Assembly: GCA_965247055.1 (NCBI GenBank)
Contig: CBDFGE010000004.1
Span: 248,001-312,000, forward strand
Origin: CBDFGE01 sp965247055
GTDB taxonomy: Bacteria; Chloroflexota; Dehalococcoidia; Lucifugimonadales; JAGWBF01
DNA: 64,000 nucleotides
Reading direction: 5' to 3'
Below the pieces are notes generated by a model. It had not been told where the DNA came from. It worked only from the letters and a program-made list of their open reading frames with translations, and did no database searches. Of the stretch, positions 19,341-28,231 are shown one piece after another (within the stretch, counting starts at the first letter, position 1; every line of letters starts with the position of its first letter). The translations under genes and the position numbers were made by a program.

Positions 19341-20171
19341 ATGGCAGTGCCCTTGATTGGACGTTCCGGCGTGGGGGTCGTTGAGATCTCGGGGATTATC
19401 GGTGGTGGGGGGAGGGTCCCGGTGTACTCTCATATCCTGGAAGGGCTCCGAAGGGAGAAGCGGTTCAAGGCGGTAGTGGTGGAGATCGACTCTCCCGGGG
19501 GGACCGCCTCGGGCTCGGAGGTGCTGTACCACGGGCTGGCCAGGGTGGCCCGCGAGAAGCCTGTAGTAGCCTACATCAGGGGCACGGGGGCCTCGGGCGC
19601 CTACTACATCAGCTGCGCCGCCGCCAGAATCGTCGCCCTTCCCTCGGCCCTTGTGGGCTCCATAGGTGTCATATACCTCCGGCCGGTGCTGCAGGAGCTT
19701 CTCCAGAAGCTGGGAATCGGCTTTTCCGTGTACAAGGGGGGCCGCCTCAAAGACATGGCCGGGTTCTGGCGTACCCCCACCCCGGAGGAAGAGGAGAAGT
19801 TCACCGGCCTGATCGACGAGGTATACGCTAACTTCGTCCGGACGGTGGCGGTGGGAAGGCACATGGAGGAAGAGGCGGTGCGAGAGCTCGCCACGGGGGA
19901 GATATTTACTGGAAGGGGCGCCGTGGAGCGGGGCCTCGTGGACGAGCTAGGGGACTTCGACACGGCCCTGGCCATCGCGGCGGAGATGGGCAGGACCCGC
20001 CCCAGACCCATGTGGGTGCGGCCCAGGCGGCCTTTGCTGGAGCGGTTCCTGGGGCGCATGGGAGGCCCGGGTGTGATGGAGGGGGTCTCTTCCCATCTCG
20101 AACTTCTCCTTGCGGGAGGGCCCTACTACATCGCCCCATCATACATGCCGGGCGGATTTCAAGACCGGTGA
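19341..20171 (+). CDS. sppA: SppA-like serine protease (family S49)
   Basis: 276 residues, the short one-domain form of signal peptide peptidase. DSPGGTASGSE and RGTGASGAYYISCAA (with the nucleophile Ser) are the two family signatures, and the general-base Lys should be that of GGRLKDMAG. LVGSIGV is also present. No transmembrane helix is seen at the N-terminus, unlike most SppA, so it may act in the cytosol or bind the membrane peripherally. GGGAGGGGG lies just before the ATG. It converges with mazG. Confidence 0.88.
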   Translation: MAVPLIGRSGVGVVEISGIIGGGGRVPVYSHILEGLRREKRFKAVVVEIDSPGGTASGSEVLYHGLARVAREKPVVAYIRGTGASGAYYISCAAARIVALPSALVGSIGVIYLRPVLQELLQKLGIGFSVYKGGRLKDMAGFWRTPTPEEEEKFTGLIDEVYANFVRTVAVGRHMEEEAVRELATGEIFTGRGAVERGLVDELGDFDTALAIAAEMGRTRPRPMWVRPRRPLLERFLGRMGGPGVMEGVSSHLELLLAGGPYYIAPSYMPGGFQDR

Positions 20172-20178
20172 GCGGAGG

Positions 20179-20958
20179 TCAGGGGCTGACGCCTTCCATC
20201 CCCTTGGCCTCCTGCCACAGCCCCTCCTTCTCTTCCAAGGGGAGCTGAGGGAAGTCGAGGCCACGTCCTGAGGCCAGGTCCTCCATGGTGAGATATCGCG
20301 TCCGGAAGCGGGCGTTGGCCTGGCGCAGGGCGTCCTCGGCGTGGATTCCCTGCCACCGGGCCAGGTTAACGATGGTGAAGAGCAGGTCGCCCATCTCCCG
20401 GGTGCGCTCCTCCTGCCCGGCGGCCGCCCTCAGCTCGTCGACCTCCTCGACCACCTTATCCAGTACGCCCGACACGTCGTCCCACTCGAAGCCCACCCTC
20501 GAGACCCTGTCCTGCATTAGCTGGGCGTGGGCAAGGGCCGGAAGCTCTCCGGGTATGCCCTCCACAGGCGAACGTCTCGCCCCCTCCCTCTGCTTGAGGG
20601 CCTCCCAGTTGCGCTCCACCTCGCGGGCGTCGGAGACCCTGACGTCTCCGAAAACGTGAGGATGCCGCCTGATGAGCTTCTGGTTGGCCTTGTCCAGCAC
20701 ATCTTGGAGCCGGAACTTCCCGGACTCCCTGGCCATCTGGACATGAAAGGCCACCTGCACCAGGATGTCCCCCAGCTCCTCGGACAGCTTGGTCGCGTCG
20801 TTGGCGTCGATGGCTTCCAGGACCTCGTGGCACTCCTCCAGCAGGTTGCGTTTCAGGGAGGCGTGGGTTTGCTCTATGTCCCAGGGGCACCCTCCCGGCG
20901 ACCTCAAACGTTCGACAATGTCGAAGAGGGCGTCGAAAGTGGCCGGATTGTTATCCAT
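20179..20958 (-). CDS. mazG: MazG nucleoside triphosphate pyrophosphohydrolase
   Basis: 259 residues from the ATG at 20958 (GAGGG upstream). Two MazG repeats are present. The first has LRSPGGCPWDIEQTHASLKRNLLEECHEVLEAID....LSEELGDILVQVAFH, with the EExxE and ExxD magnesium ligands; the second has DKVVEEVDELRAA...REMGDLLFTIVNLARW. The enzyme cleaves NTPs, including damaged or non-canonical ones, to NMP and pyrophosphate. It ends eight bases from the convergent sppA stop. Confidence 0.93.
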   Translation of the reverse strand: MDNNPATFDALFDIVERLRSPGGCPWDIEQTHASLKRNLLEECHEVLEAIDANDATKLSEELGDILVQVAFHVQMARESGKFRLQDVLDKANQKLIRRHPHVFGDVRVSDAREVERNWEALKQREGARRSPVEGIPGELPALAHAQLMQDRVSRVGFEWDDVSGVLDKVVEEVDELRAAAGQEERTREMGDLLFTIVNLARWQGIHAEDALRQANARFRTRYLTMEDLASGRGLDFPQLPLEEKEGLWQEAKGMEGVSP

Positions 20959-21054
20959 CGAATCCCTCACGTAGCAGAATCCCGGTGAGCTTGCTGCCGC
21001 ATTATAGAGTCAGGCTCGATTGAATGGCAAGGCGCGGGGTGATAACGTATAGGT

Positions 21055-21813
21055 ATGGACCGGAGCATCTGGGTGTCCAGGGCCGGCAAGCTCTCGCTGG
21101 CGCTTTTCGTACTCGCCATCCCACTGTTTCTGATTACCAACAGCGTGACCTGGGCCGTGAACGACCTGCGCCTTTACCGCTACGGGTTCGACAGATACGA
21201 CGTGCCCTTGGTAACCGGGATAGAGAGGGAGGGGCTCGTGGCCGCGGCGCGCCAGATCAGGGGCTACTTTAACTCAACCCAAGAGCCGCTGGAGATACAA
21301 GCCGTCGTTTATGGGGAGGAGAGGCCACTTTTCAGTCAGAGAGAAGTGGTGCACATGAGGGACGTCAAGCGTCTGATATGGGGCGTGTACGGGGTGGACG
21401 TGGCCGCCGGCATCTACCTCTTGGGGTTTGCCGCCGTGGCCCTTTCCATACGAGGAAGGACCTTCGTCCCTACCCTGCTGCGGTCGCTGACGTGGGGAGG
21501 CGGTCTGACGGTGGGTTTTGTATTGCTGGTGGGTCTGGTCGCCCTGGTGGGCTTCGACTCGCTGTTCACGGCCTTTCATCAGGTAAGCTTTGCCAACGAC
21601 TTCTGGAGGCTGGACCCCAGAAGGGACTATCTGGTAATGATGTTTCCCCAGGAGTTCTGGTTCGACGCTACCCTTTTCGTCGGCATGGCCTCAGTGGCAC
21701 AGGCCCTGGTGCTGGGTGGGGCAGGAGCCGCCACCCTCCTCCTGCAGCGCAGGTACGCCCACAGGGGAGAGCCGCCCGTTGTGCCGCAGCCGTCGAAGGT
21801 GGCCGAGCTCTAG
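21055..21813 (+). CDS. TIGR01906/DUF1461 integral membrane protein
   Basis: 252 residues with about four membrane helices: residues 10-32 (LSLALFVLAIPLFLITNSV), about 115-130, 150-170 and 205-225. The long extracytoplasmic loop after helix 1 contains RYGFDRYDV.TGIEREGL, typical of the family. Function unknown. The stop codon TAG is formed partly by the insertion sequence that begins at 21813: TA is the target duplication and G is the first base of the element. Without the element the frame would end at TAA in the same place, so the protein is unchanged. Confidence 0.85.
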   Translation: MDRSIWVSRAGKLSLALFVLAIPLFLITNSVTWAVNDLRLYRYGFDRYDVPLVTGIEREGLVAAARQIRGYFNSTQEPLEIQAVVYGEERPLFSQREVVHMRDVKRLIWGVYGVDVAAGIYLLGFAAVALSIRGRTFVPTLLRSLTWGGGLTVGFVLLVGLVALVGFDSLFTAFHQVSFANDFWRLDPRRDYLVMMFPQEFWFDATLFVGMASVAQALVLGGAGAATLLLQRRYAHRGEPPVVPQPSKVAEL

Positions 21814-23115
21814 CAGGATGCTGAAAAACCTGTACCTGACGGGGTCGTTGTGTAGGTGGTATAGTCCGGGGTAGATAAACTTGGGGAGGGAGCGGGATGC
21901 GAGGAGATGTGGAAAGGCAGACCATGATTCTAAGTGCGGGGACTCCGGACCAGCTGATACCCGAAGACCACCCCATCCGGCTAATCAAACCCATGGTCGA
22001 CCGGGCCTTGGCTGAGCTGTCTCCCACCTTCAGCCGCATGTACGCCAAGGTGGGACGCCCCTCCATTCCTCCTGAACACCTGCTAAAAGGATGCCTGCTG
22101 ATGGGTCTCTACACCATCAGGAGCGAGCGCCAGTTCTGCGAGCGACTGCAATATGACCTGCTGTTCAAATGGTTTCTGGACCTGAACATCATGGACCCAG
22201 CCTTCGACTCCTCCACCTTTTCCAAGAACAAGACTCGGCTATTGGACCATGAGGTGTCTGGACAATTCTTCCAAGAGGTGTTGGCCGAAGCTCAGCGCCG
22301 GAATCTGCTGTCCGATGAGCACTTCACCGTGGATGGGACCTTGCTGGAATCTTGGGCGTCATTGAAGAGCTTCCGACCCAAAGATGGTAGAGGGCCCAGG
22401 GGAGGAGGACGCGACCCCGAGGTGGACTTTCGCGGGGAAGAAAGGAAGAACGACAGCCATGCCTCCACCACGGACCCAGAGGCTCGACTGGCGCGTAAGG
22501 GCCCTGGGAAGGAGGCCAAGCTGTGCTTTGCCGGACACGTGCTAATGGAGAACCGTAATGGCTTGGCGGTGGGGGTGTTGGTCACTGAGGCCAACGGACG
22601 GGCGGAGCGGCAGGCCGCAGTGGAACTGCTTTCCCGTTTACGAGGAGTAGGCCGGATAACGTTGGGTGGAGACAAGAACTACGACGCCAGAGCCTTCGTT
22701 GCTAGATGTGGGGAGATGAAAGTCACGCCCCACGTGGCCCAAAATACCAAAGGCCGGTCCAGCGCCATCGATGGCAGGACAACCCGTCACCCGGGGTATG
22801 CCATCAGCCAGCGGGTGAGGAAGCGGGTGGAGGAGATCTTCGGCTGGACCAAGACGGTGGGCGGCGGGCGCAAGTTGCGTTACATCGGGGTAGCCCGCAA
22901 CCAGATGTGGGCGGACCTGACGGTGGCTGCCTACAACCTGGTCCGGATGGCCAAATTGGCTTTAAACCCGGGCTGAAGGTGGGACAAAGGCCTGATCCGG
23001 GGGTGGAGTGGCCTCCCCCGGTGGCTGAGACCTCTCCTCTATAGGGTGCATCCCTCCAAAACAACGGGAGTTAACGGTCTTTAGCCCACCTGCCGGCCTT
23101 ATTTCAGCACCCTGC
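21813..23115 (+). mobile_element. IS5-family insertion sequence, complete
   Basis: About 1,303 bases bounded by imperfect terminal inverted repeats: GCAGGATGCTGAAAAAC on the left and GCAGGGTGCTGAAATAA on the right (14 of 17 match). TA flanks both ends (21811-21812 and 23116-23117) as a two-base target duplication, which some IS5 groups make. One intact transposase gene fills the element. The element looks recent and able to move. Confidence 0.85.
21897..22976 (+). CDS. IS5-family DDE transposase
   Basis: 359 residues and intact. The N-terminal domain has LIPEDHPIRLIKPMVDRAL and GRPSIPPEHLLKGCLLM. The catalytic triad is expected at Asp of HFTVDGTLLESW, Asp of LGGDKNYDA and Glu of VEEIFGWTKTVGG. 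The KSFRPKDG...GRDPEVDFRGEERKNDSHASTTDPEARL region is characteristic of this IS5 subgroup. It lies 84 bases inside the left terminus of the element and follows a GGGAGGGAG site. Confidence 0.92.
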   Translation: MRGDVERQTMILSAGTPDQLIPEDHPIRLIKPMVDRALAELSPTFSRMYAKVGRPSIPPEHLLKGCLLMGLYTIRSERQFCERLQYDLLFKWFLDLNIMDPAFDSSTFSKNKTRLLDHEVSGQFFQEVLAEAQRRNLLSDEHFTVDGTLLESWASLKSFRPKDGRGPRGGGRDPEVDFRGEERKNDSHASTTDPEARLARKGPGKEAKLCFAGHVLMENRNGLAVGVLVTEANGRAERQAAVELLSRLRGVGRITLGGDKNYDARAFVARCGEMKVTPHVAQNTKGRSSAIDGRTTRHPGYAISQRVRKRVEEIFGWTKTVGGGRKLRYIGVARNQMWADLTVAAYNLVRMAKLALNPG

Positions 23116-23124
23116 TAAGTCTCT

Positions 23125-23352
23125 CTAGTCCATGGAGCAGGCGCAGCCGCCGCCAGCGCAGGAGCCGCAACCCCCCATCCCCGACAGTGAGCCCAGGTCG
23201 CCGCCGTCGTCCGCGGTGAGGGCGGAGAAGAGGGAGATGGTCCGCTGAGCCGGCTGGCTACAGCGGGGGCAGTCGGCCCCGCCGGCGCCCATGGTCTGAA
23301 GCTTATCGAACTCATATTGACAGGTCGCGCAGAGGTACTCGTAGATAGGCAT
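23125..23352 (-). CDS. FmdB-family zinc-ribbon protein
   Basis: 75 residues from the ATG at 23352 (GAGGA upstream). It begins MPIYEYLCATCQYEFDKLQ and continues CPRCSQP, giving the Cys-x2-Cys...Cys-x2-Cys zinc ribbon of FmdB regulatory-like proteins. The tail is rich in Gly and Cys (GGCGSCAGGGCACS). The first member was linked to formamidase and amidase expression; the role in general is not known. The IS5 element lies just downstream of its stop. Confidence 0.85.
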   Translation of the reverse strand: MPIYEYLCATCQYEFDKLQTMGAGGADCPRCSQPAQRTISLFSALTADDGGDLGSLSGMGGCGSCAGGGCACSMD

Positions 23353-23467
23353 CGCTCGTCCTCGCTGTGTTCTAGTGTTGAATTTATCCCATAGGCGTGG
23401 GGGTGTCAAGTGGTCCTTCCCCCGTCGTCCTCTACGATTGCTCTGAGGACTTTAACGTCCAACCGCT

Positions 23468-24574
23468 CTAATGAATCGTCAGGCGGGCCAGTAGTCGAGA
23501 TTCAGCCAGGAAGCCACCTATGTGCCGGGCCACACGCCGGCATCCCTCGTCGCTGAAATGCATTTTGTCCGCGAGCAATTCAGCGTCGTGAGGCATGACA
23601 TGGTCCAGGTCGAAAATGACGCAGCCGTTCTGCCGGTCTTCCAGGCCCCGAATGCGCTGGTTCAGAGCCGTGACGTAGGGAGCTAACTCGGCGTCATTTA
23701 CTCGCTGCGTCACATATACTAACGTAACCCCCCGCGATCTACAGAGTGCGACCATGTTTCTCTGCATCGTTTCGACGATCGAGAAATCATTTCTTGCAGC
23801 CAGGAGGGTAGGTATATCTGGCAGTCTCTTCCTGGTGTCGTACACGTAGTCAAGGCTCGTCTGCTCGGGGGATAATCTCCACAAGGCCCATAGCTTTCCC
23901 ACGAACGACCACCTTGCCGCTGGAGTGATCGAGTGGGACATGCCACAGAAGCTCAACGAGCGCATACAGTTGCTATAGTCCGGGAGAGGCTTCCCATTGG
24001 CGGGATTCCCATTGTAGAACGGGGTAAGATCATTTTTTGCGTGATAGACGATGACGATATCCGGTCGGATATCGTCGATGTAGGCGCTCAGTCGGATGTA
24101 ACTTTGGAACGTATTGAAGCCTCCAACTCCGCCATTTATCACCTCTACCTTCCCGTTGATCGAATCCGCGGTAGACAAGCTTAGTAGGTGAGGCCAGGTG
24201 TCCTCGTTACGCTCTATATTGGTGCAATAGGTAGTACTGCCTCCGGCGCAGTAGATCCGAACTGCATTGGGATCGAGCTCTTCCAGATCCGGAGAGCACC
24301 TGAAACCTTGCCGGTTGTGAACCTTCTCTCCGTATATATTGCGGAATTCGGGGCTCAAGGACCAGCCCGTAAACGGGTGTTCAGAATACCTGGAAGGCGT
24401 TGTCTGGGAAGCTCCCTGGGTGTGGGCAGTGAAGGGCCGGCTACGACGGTGCAATAGGAACTCCAGTGTCCTCTTCCGGTGGATAGGCGCCTTGATCGTG
24501 TAGACCAGGAAAGCCGTACCCTCGATTAGAAGTATGCAGCCGGCCACGATAAGAATCACCACAGCTGCTGTCAT
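23468..24574 (-). CDS. Membrane-anchored SGNH/GDSL-type hydrolase
   Basis: 368 residues. One N-terminal helix (residues about 4-27) anchors it. The SGNH blocks can be followed: I, YCAGGSTTYCTN (GGST in place of GDS); II, GGVGGFN; III, YHAKNDL with the Asn; V, DKMHFSDEG with the Asp-x-x-His pair. Such proteins often add or remove acyl groups on polysaccharides. It lies on the minus strand downstream of the carbamoyltransferase, so the two may share a transcript and both modify surface glycans. A second SGNH protein occurs at 42698-43954. Confidence 0.8.
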   Translation of the reverse strand: MTAAVVILIVAGCILLIEGTAFLVYTIKAPIHRKRTLEFLLHRRSRPFTAHTQGASQTTPSRYSEHPFTGWSLSPEFRNIYGEKVHNRQGFRCSPDLEELDPNAVRIYCAGGSTTYCTNIERNEDTWPHLLSLSTADSINGKVEVINGGVGGFNTFQSYIRLSAYIDDIRPDIVIVYHAKNDLTPFYNGNPANGKPLPDYSNCMRSLSFCGMSHSITPAARWSFVGKLWALWRLSPEQTSLDYVYDTRKRLPDIPTLLAARNDFSIVETMQRNMVALCRSRGVTLVYVTQRVNDAELAPYVTALNQRIRGLEDRQNGCVIFDLDHVMPHDAELLADKMHFSDEGCRRVARHIGGFLAESRLLARLTIH

Positions 24575-24790
24575 GAGATTCCTCCCGAGGATATCAGGCT
24601 GGACGGCCTGGGCGTTAGAAGAGGCATCTTGAGATCAGAAGAGTGGATAACTGTCCGTTCGGCTTGGCACTCGGTTTGTCGACTTTCGTCTTCCCAACCG
24701 AAGGACCGGTCCCAGACGTAACAGAATCCACACTACCACGCTGCTCATATCTAGTCTAGGCCCCTACTACGAGTACCGCCGGCTCGCCGG

Positions 24791-26575
24791 TTACGCCGAA
24801 TCTTTGCTAACCACGAAGTTCTCCATCACCAGGGTGTCCAGGCCACTTCTTTGGAAAGTGCGGAACGAATCCTCGGGGGTAGAGACTATGGGCTCTCCTT
24901 TCAGGTTGAAGGAGGTGTTCAACAGGAGCGGGATGCCAGTGGCACTCTCAAACGCCTTAATGAGGTGATAATACCTGGGTACCGATTCCTCATGGACGGC
25001 CTGTAGCCTCGAGCTGCCATCGACGTGGATGACCGCTGGAATGTCCTGGATGCTCCTGTCCAAGGCGGGTACCACCAGCAACATGAAGCGTGCGGGATAG
25101 CTGGTTTGCGCATTATCCAGCTCAAAGAACTCGTGCACCCTGTTCGCAAGGACGGATGGCGCGAAGGGTCTATAGGGCTCCCGAAACTTGATCTTCACAT
25201 TGACAATGTCTTTCATGTCAGCCTGGCGTGGGTCGGCGAGGATGCTCCTGTTGCCCAGCGCCCTTGGGCCCCACTCAAACCTACCGTGATGCCATCCTAC
25301 GACCTTCCCCGTTTCTAACTCGTTAACGACCCGGCTAATGAGTTTATCCTCGTCTTCGAAATGCTCATATGGGATACCATTGGAATCGAGAAAGGAGGAG
25401 ACTTCCGCATCCAGTTGCTCGTCTCCCCACTGGGCATGCCCCATGGCCGGCATCCTGGGACGCCCCAGGACGATGTGATAGGCATACAGGGCAGCCCCCA
25501 GCGCCGCACCGGCGTCACCTGCCGCTGGTTGTATGAAGAGGGACTCGAAGGGCGACTCACGGAGTATCCGGCCGTTAGCCAAACTATTGAGGGCCACGCC
25601 CCCGGCCATGCACAAGTTCGTCAGCCCCGTCTCTTTGTGGAGTGCCCGGACCATGGTCAGGATGGCTTCTTCGACCACCTGCTGGAGACTGGCAGCGATA
25701 TCGGCGTAATACTCGTTGGACCGTCCGAGCTGATCGTAGTTGTGAGGTTTCTCCCCGAAATAACTAGGGTAACCCGTGGCAGGGGTGAAGAATTTTGACT
25801 CTGGGTGTCTCGGTTCCCCAAAAACCGCCAAAAATTTCTGGTTGAAGGACTGTCTCAGCTCGTGATGATAAGACAGATATTTCATATCCAGCCGGAAGCT
25901 GCCGTCATCGTGAACCTCAAGTAGCTTCCTGACTTTATCCGTGTAATTCGGCTTCCCGTAAGCAGCCATTCCCATGACCTTGTATTCACCCTCGTTCACC
26001 TCAAAGCCGAGCCACGAAGTGAACACGCTGTATAGCAGGCCGATGGAGTGAGGAAAACGTATTTCTTTGGCCATCGTAATCTCAGTACCCCGGCCGACCC
26101 CCATCGCCGCTGTAGTCCACTCTCCTACGCCATCCAGAGTTAAGATACCAGCTTCCTCGAAGGGAGAGCAGAAGAAGCTGCTGGCCGCATGGGATAGGTG
26201 ATGGCGAGAATACAAGATCTTCGACTTGGGAATATTAAGGGAATCCGTGATGGTCTGATCGATCCAAAGCTTGTCGGTTAGCCAATCACCCACGGCTTCC
26301 TGAAAAAGCCGATAGGACCTGGGGAAGGTCTGCAGGCACGACCGGACAATGCGATCCATTTTGGTGAAGGGCTTCTCATAAAAGACAACGTAATCCAGGT
26401 CATTGGGAAGGATACGGGCTCTTCTCAGGCAGAATCTTATTGCATGTGTTGGGAAGCTACGGTCCCCCTTCAGCCGCGTGAATCGCTCCTCCTGTACGGC
26501 CGCTACCAGAGTGCCGTCTTGGATGAGGGCCGCAGCAGAATCATGGTAGTAGCAGGAGATTCCAAGAATGTTCAT
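24791..26575 (-). CDS. NodU/CmcH-type carbamoyltransferase
   Basis: 594 residues, full length. The N-terminal Kae1-like half has GISCYYHDSAAALIQDG, QEERFTRLKGD and HHLSHAASSFFCSPFEEAGILTLDG, with His residues for iron and substrate binding. The C-terminal YrdC-like half has GWHHGRFEWGPRALGNRSILADPR and LLNTSFNLKGEPIV. These enzymes put a carbamoyl group from carbamoyl phosphate on a hydroxyl, through a carbamoyl-adenylate. Nod factors, antibiotics and glycans are known targets. With an SGNH protein downstream and the glycan locus nearby, a sugar acceptor is likely. Confidence 0.92.
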   Translation of the reverse strand: MNILGISCYYHDSAAALIQDGTLVAAVQEERFTRLKGDRSFPTHAIRFCLRRARILPNDLDYVVFYEKPFTKMDRIVRSCLQTFPRSYRLFQEAVGDWLTDKLWIDQTITDSLNIPKSKILYSRHHLSHAASSFFCSPFEEAGILTLDGVGEWTTAAMGVGRGTEITMAKEIRFPHSIGLLYSVFTSWLGFEVNEGEYKVMGMAAYGKPNYTDKVRKLLEVHDDGSFRLDMKYLSYHHELRQSFNQKFLAVFGEPRHPESKFFTPATGYPSYFGEKPHNYDQLGRSNEYYADIAASLQQVVEEAILTMVRALHKETGLTNLCMAGGVALNSLANGRILRESPFESLFIQPAAGDAGAALGAALYAYHIVLGRPRMPAMGHAQWGDEQLDAEVSSFLDSNGIPYEHFEDEDKLISRVVNELETGKVVGWHHGRFEWGPRALGNRSILADPRQADMKDIVNVKIKFREPYRPFAPSVLANRVHEFFELDNAQTSYPARFMLLVVPALDRSIQDIPAVIHVDGSSRLQAVHEESVPRYYHLIKAFESATGIPLLLNTSFNLKGEPIVSTPEDSFRTFQRSGLDTLVMENFVVSKDSA

Positions 26576-26732
26576 ATATAGGGCCTCCGGGCCCCCCGTA
26601 TTCCCGGCTTACCTTTCGGCCACCGCTTCCACCCGCGGTGGGACCTTCGTAACGCGAGGGGATCGCCAAAAAGCCTGATGACGACAGCAATGGGGGACGC
26701 CAGCACATATAAAGCTGATGCTAACAGAGTTC

Positions 26733-26777
26733 GTATCACAAGAGAGACTTCCTATTTCCATTAAATTGTATCACAGG
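26733..26777. repeat. Pair of direct repeats in the gap upstream of the carbamoyltransferase
   Basis: GTATCACAAG (26733-26742) and GTATCACAGG (26768-26777) are 35 bases apart in an A+T-rich part of the 421-base gap between the carbamoyltransferase start (26575) and the end of the carbamoyltransferase homolog (26997). The spacing is close to three helical turns. They could be operator half-sites for the minus-strand gene, but no promoter is convincing and chance is not excluded. I see no gene in the rest of this gap. Confidence 0.25.
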
Positions 26778-26996
26778 CGCTCGGACATGATTATCGGTCG
26801 ACCGGAGCTTAGCATGTAACCGGCTGTTATCTACAGAGGCGCGGGCGAACCCAGGACGACCGGTCTGATTCCCGGTGGCCCAATAGACGCGAGGCAGACC
26901 CCGCAGTCCCATTAAATCAAAGCTAGCGAAGGACGAGGAAGGAACTGGCGGTGGATATCGTTGATGCTTGTAAGTGACAGCGCCACTGAATCCTGC

Positions 26997-27921
26997 CTAG
27001 ATGACGCTACGGGGGCCCAGTAGCTGCAGCAAGATGGCCATCCTTACGAACAACCCGTTCTCCGCCTGGCGATAGCCGGCCCACCTATGATCGGTGTTAT
27101 CGCTAATAATGGGCTCACTGCGCTGCATCGGGTCAAGGATAATGCAGTCAGGCCTCAACGACCCAAGCAGATCTCCGTCGATCTTTGACAGTCACCAGGT
27201 TGCGGGCCGTCAACAGATTCGTATGTGCTTCTGTTTCCGGGCCGTTTATATAAATGGCGTTGAGCTCTTGCAAAAAGGGAGCGATGGACGGCTCGACACG
27301 AATGGTCATGCCCGATTCCCGGCAAAACTCGAGCACGTCTGTGTTGGGATGGCCTGTATAGGGAAGCAGTATTACCTGCACGTCCCGAAAGAGCGTTAGA
27401 GCCATAAGCAGTGCGTTAACGTTGCGGTGGTTCACTCTGCCCACCACCGCGATTGTGATGCCATCCATTCCATTCAGCTCTCGTCGGAGAGTATAGAGGT
27501 CAAGGATGGCCTGGGTGGGGTGGTCAACGTCGCTGCCCCCATTGATCACCGGGAGTACGTCGGCTTCGGCGGCCGCGCTCACGACTCCTGGCTGGCTGCA
27601 CCGGATCACCACCCCATCAAAGTGAAGGCTGGCCAGGAATCTACCGGTGTCCTCTACGTAAGAGACGGTACGTACGGGGAAAAATTGGGAAGCGTCCTCC
27701 GTGAACTGAACGTCCCCGCCCAGCAGCGACATGGCCCGCTCGAAAGAGGTACGAGTAAGAAAGCTGGGCTCGTAAAATAGGCAGTAGAGGGCTTTGCCGG
27801 CTAAAGTCCTCTGCATGCCCCCGGCAGCCCGCAGGCTGTCGCACAAGGGGAACAACTCTCCCTCCAGCCACCCCAGGCTCAGTCGCCTGCTTTCAGTCAA
27901 GTGTGATAGTATCGGGATCAT
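26997..27921 (-). pseudogene. Aspartate/ornithine carbamoyltransferase homolog, frameshifted and with a changed active site
   Basis: The first frame (ATG 27921) encodes 257 residues: LFYEPSFLTRTSFERAMSLLGGDVQF, then GVVIRCSQPG, DHPTQAILDLYTLRREL and AIYINGPETEAHTNLL. It then runs out of frame near 27182-27190. The natural C-terminus continues in another frame: LSKIDGDLLGSLRPDCIILD, PMQRSEPII, and YRQAENGLFVRMAILLQLL, to a stop at 26997. One extra base would explain this. By eye, the carbamoyl-phosphate motif STRTR is SFLTR here (Thr and Arg lost), and the mobile-loop Lys equivalent is not evident, while the HPTQ His and the RxS Arg remain. It may be a non-catalytic or repurposed homolog, now broken, or an assembly error in a live gene. 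Confidence 0.75.
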
Positions 27922-28231
27922 CGGCCTCCATACTCCGCGTTGTGGAGAGAGCCAGGGGTGACTATTATAATTGGTAGCGACGTCTGTGTCAGCAGTAAAT
28001 TCCCGCTACCTTGCTTCGCGTCTAACTCGCCTAGGCGCCCTCTGAAAAGGAGGAACGTGGGGAGGCCGCCGCAGATCCGCTCGTCATAGAAACCCATTAA
28101 ACTCGCAACCTCACGGTCATTGACCATCGAGCCGCCCCGGTGTTTACTGGATGTACTGATAGCAAGCGCCGTGTAAACCTAGCGTGCGAGAAGATACCGG
28201 GACGACCGGCTCACAGCCGGTGGGTGCTAGC
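27922..28231. other. Intergenic region between divergent broken genes
   Basis: About 310 bases separating the carbamoyltransferase homolog (minus) from the isomerase remnant (plus). It must hold the divergent promoters if either is expressed. I see no convincing gene, RNA or repeat in it. Confidence 0.5.

Noticed and set aside
27918..28127. 69-residue minus-strand frame upstream of the carbamoyltransferase homolog
   Set aside because: No ribosome binding site or recognisable motif, and it lies in the divergent promoter region.
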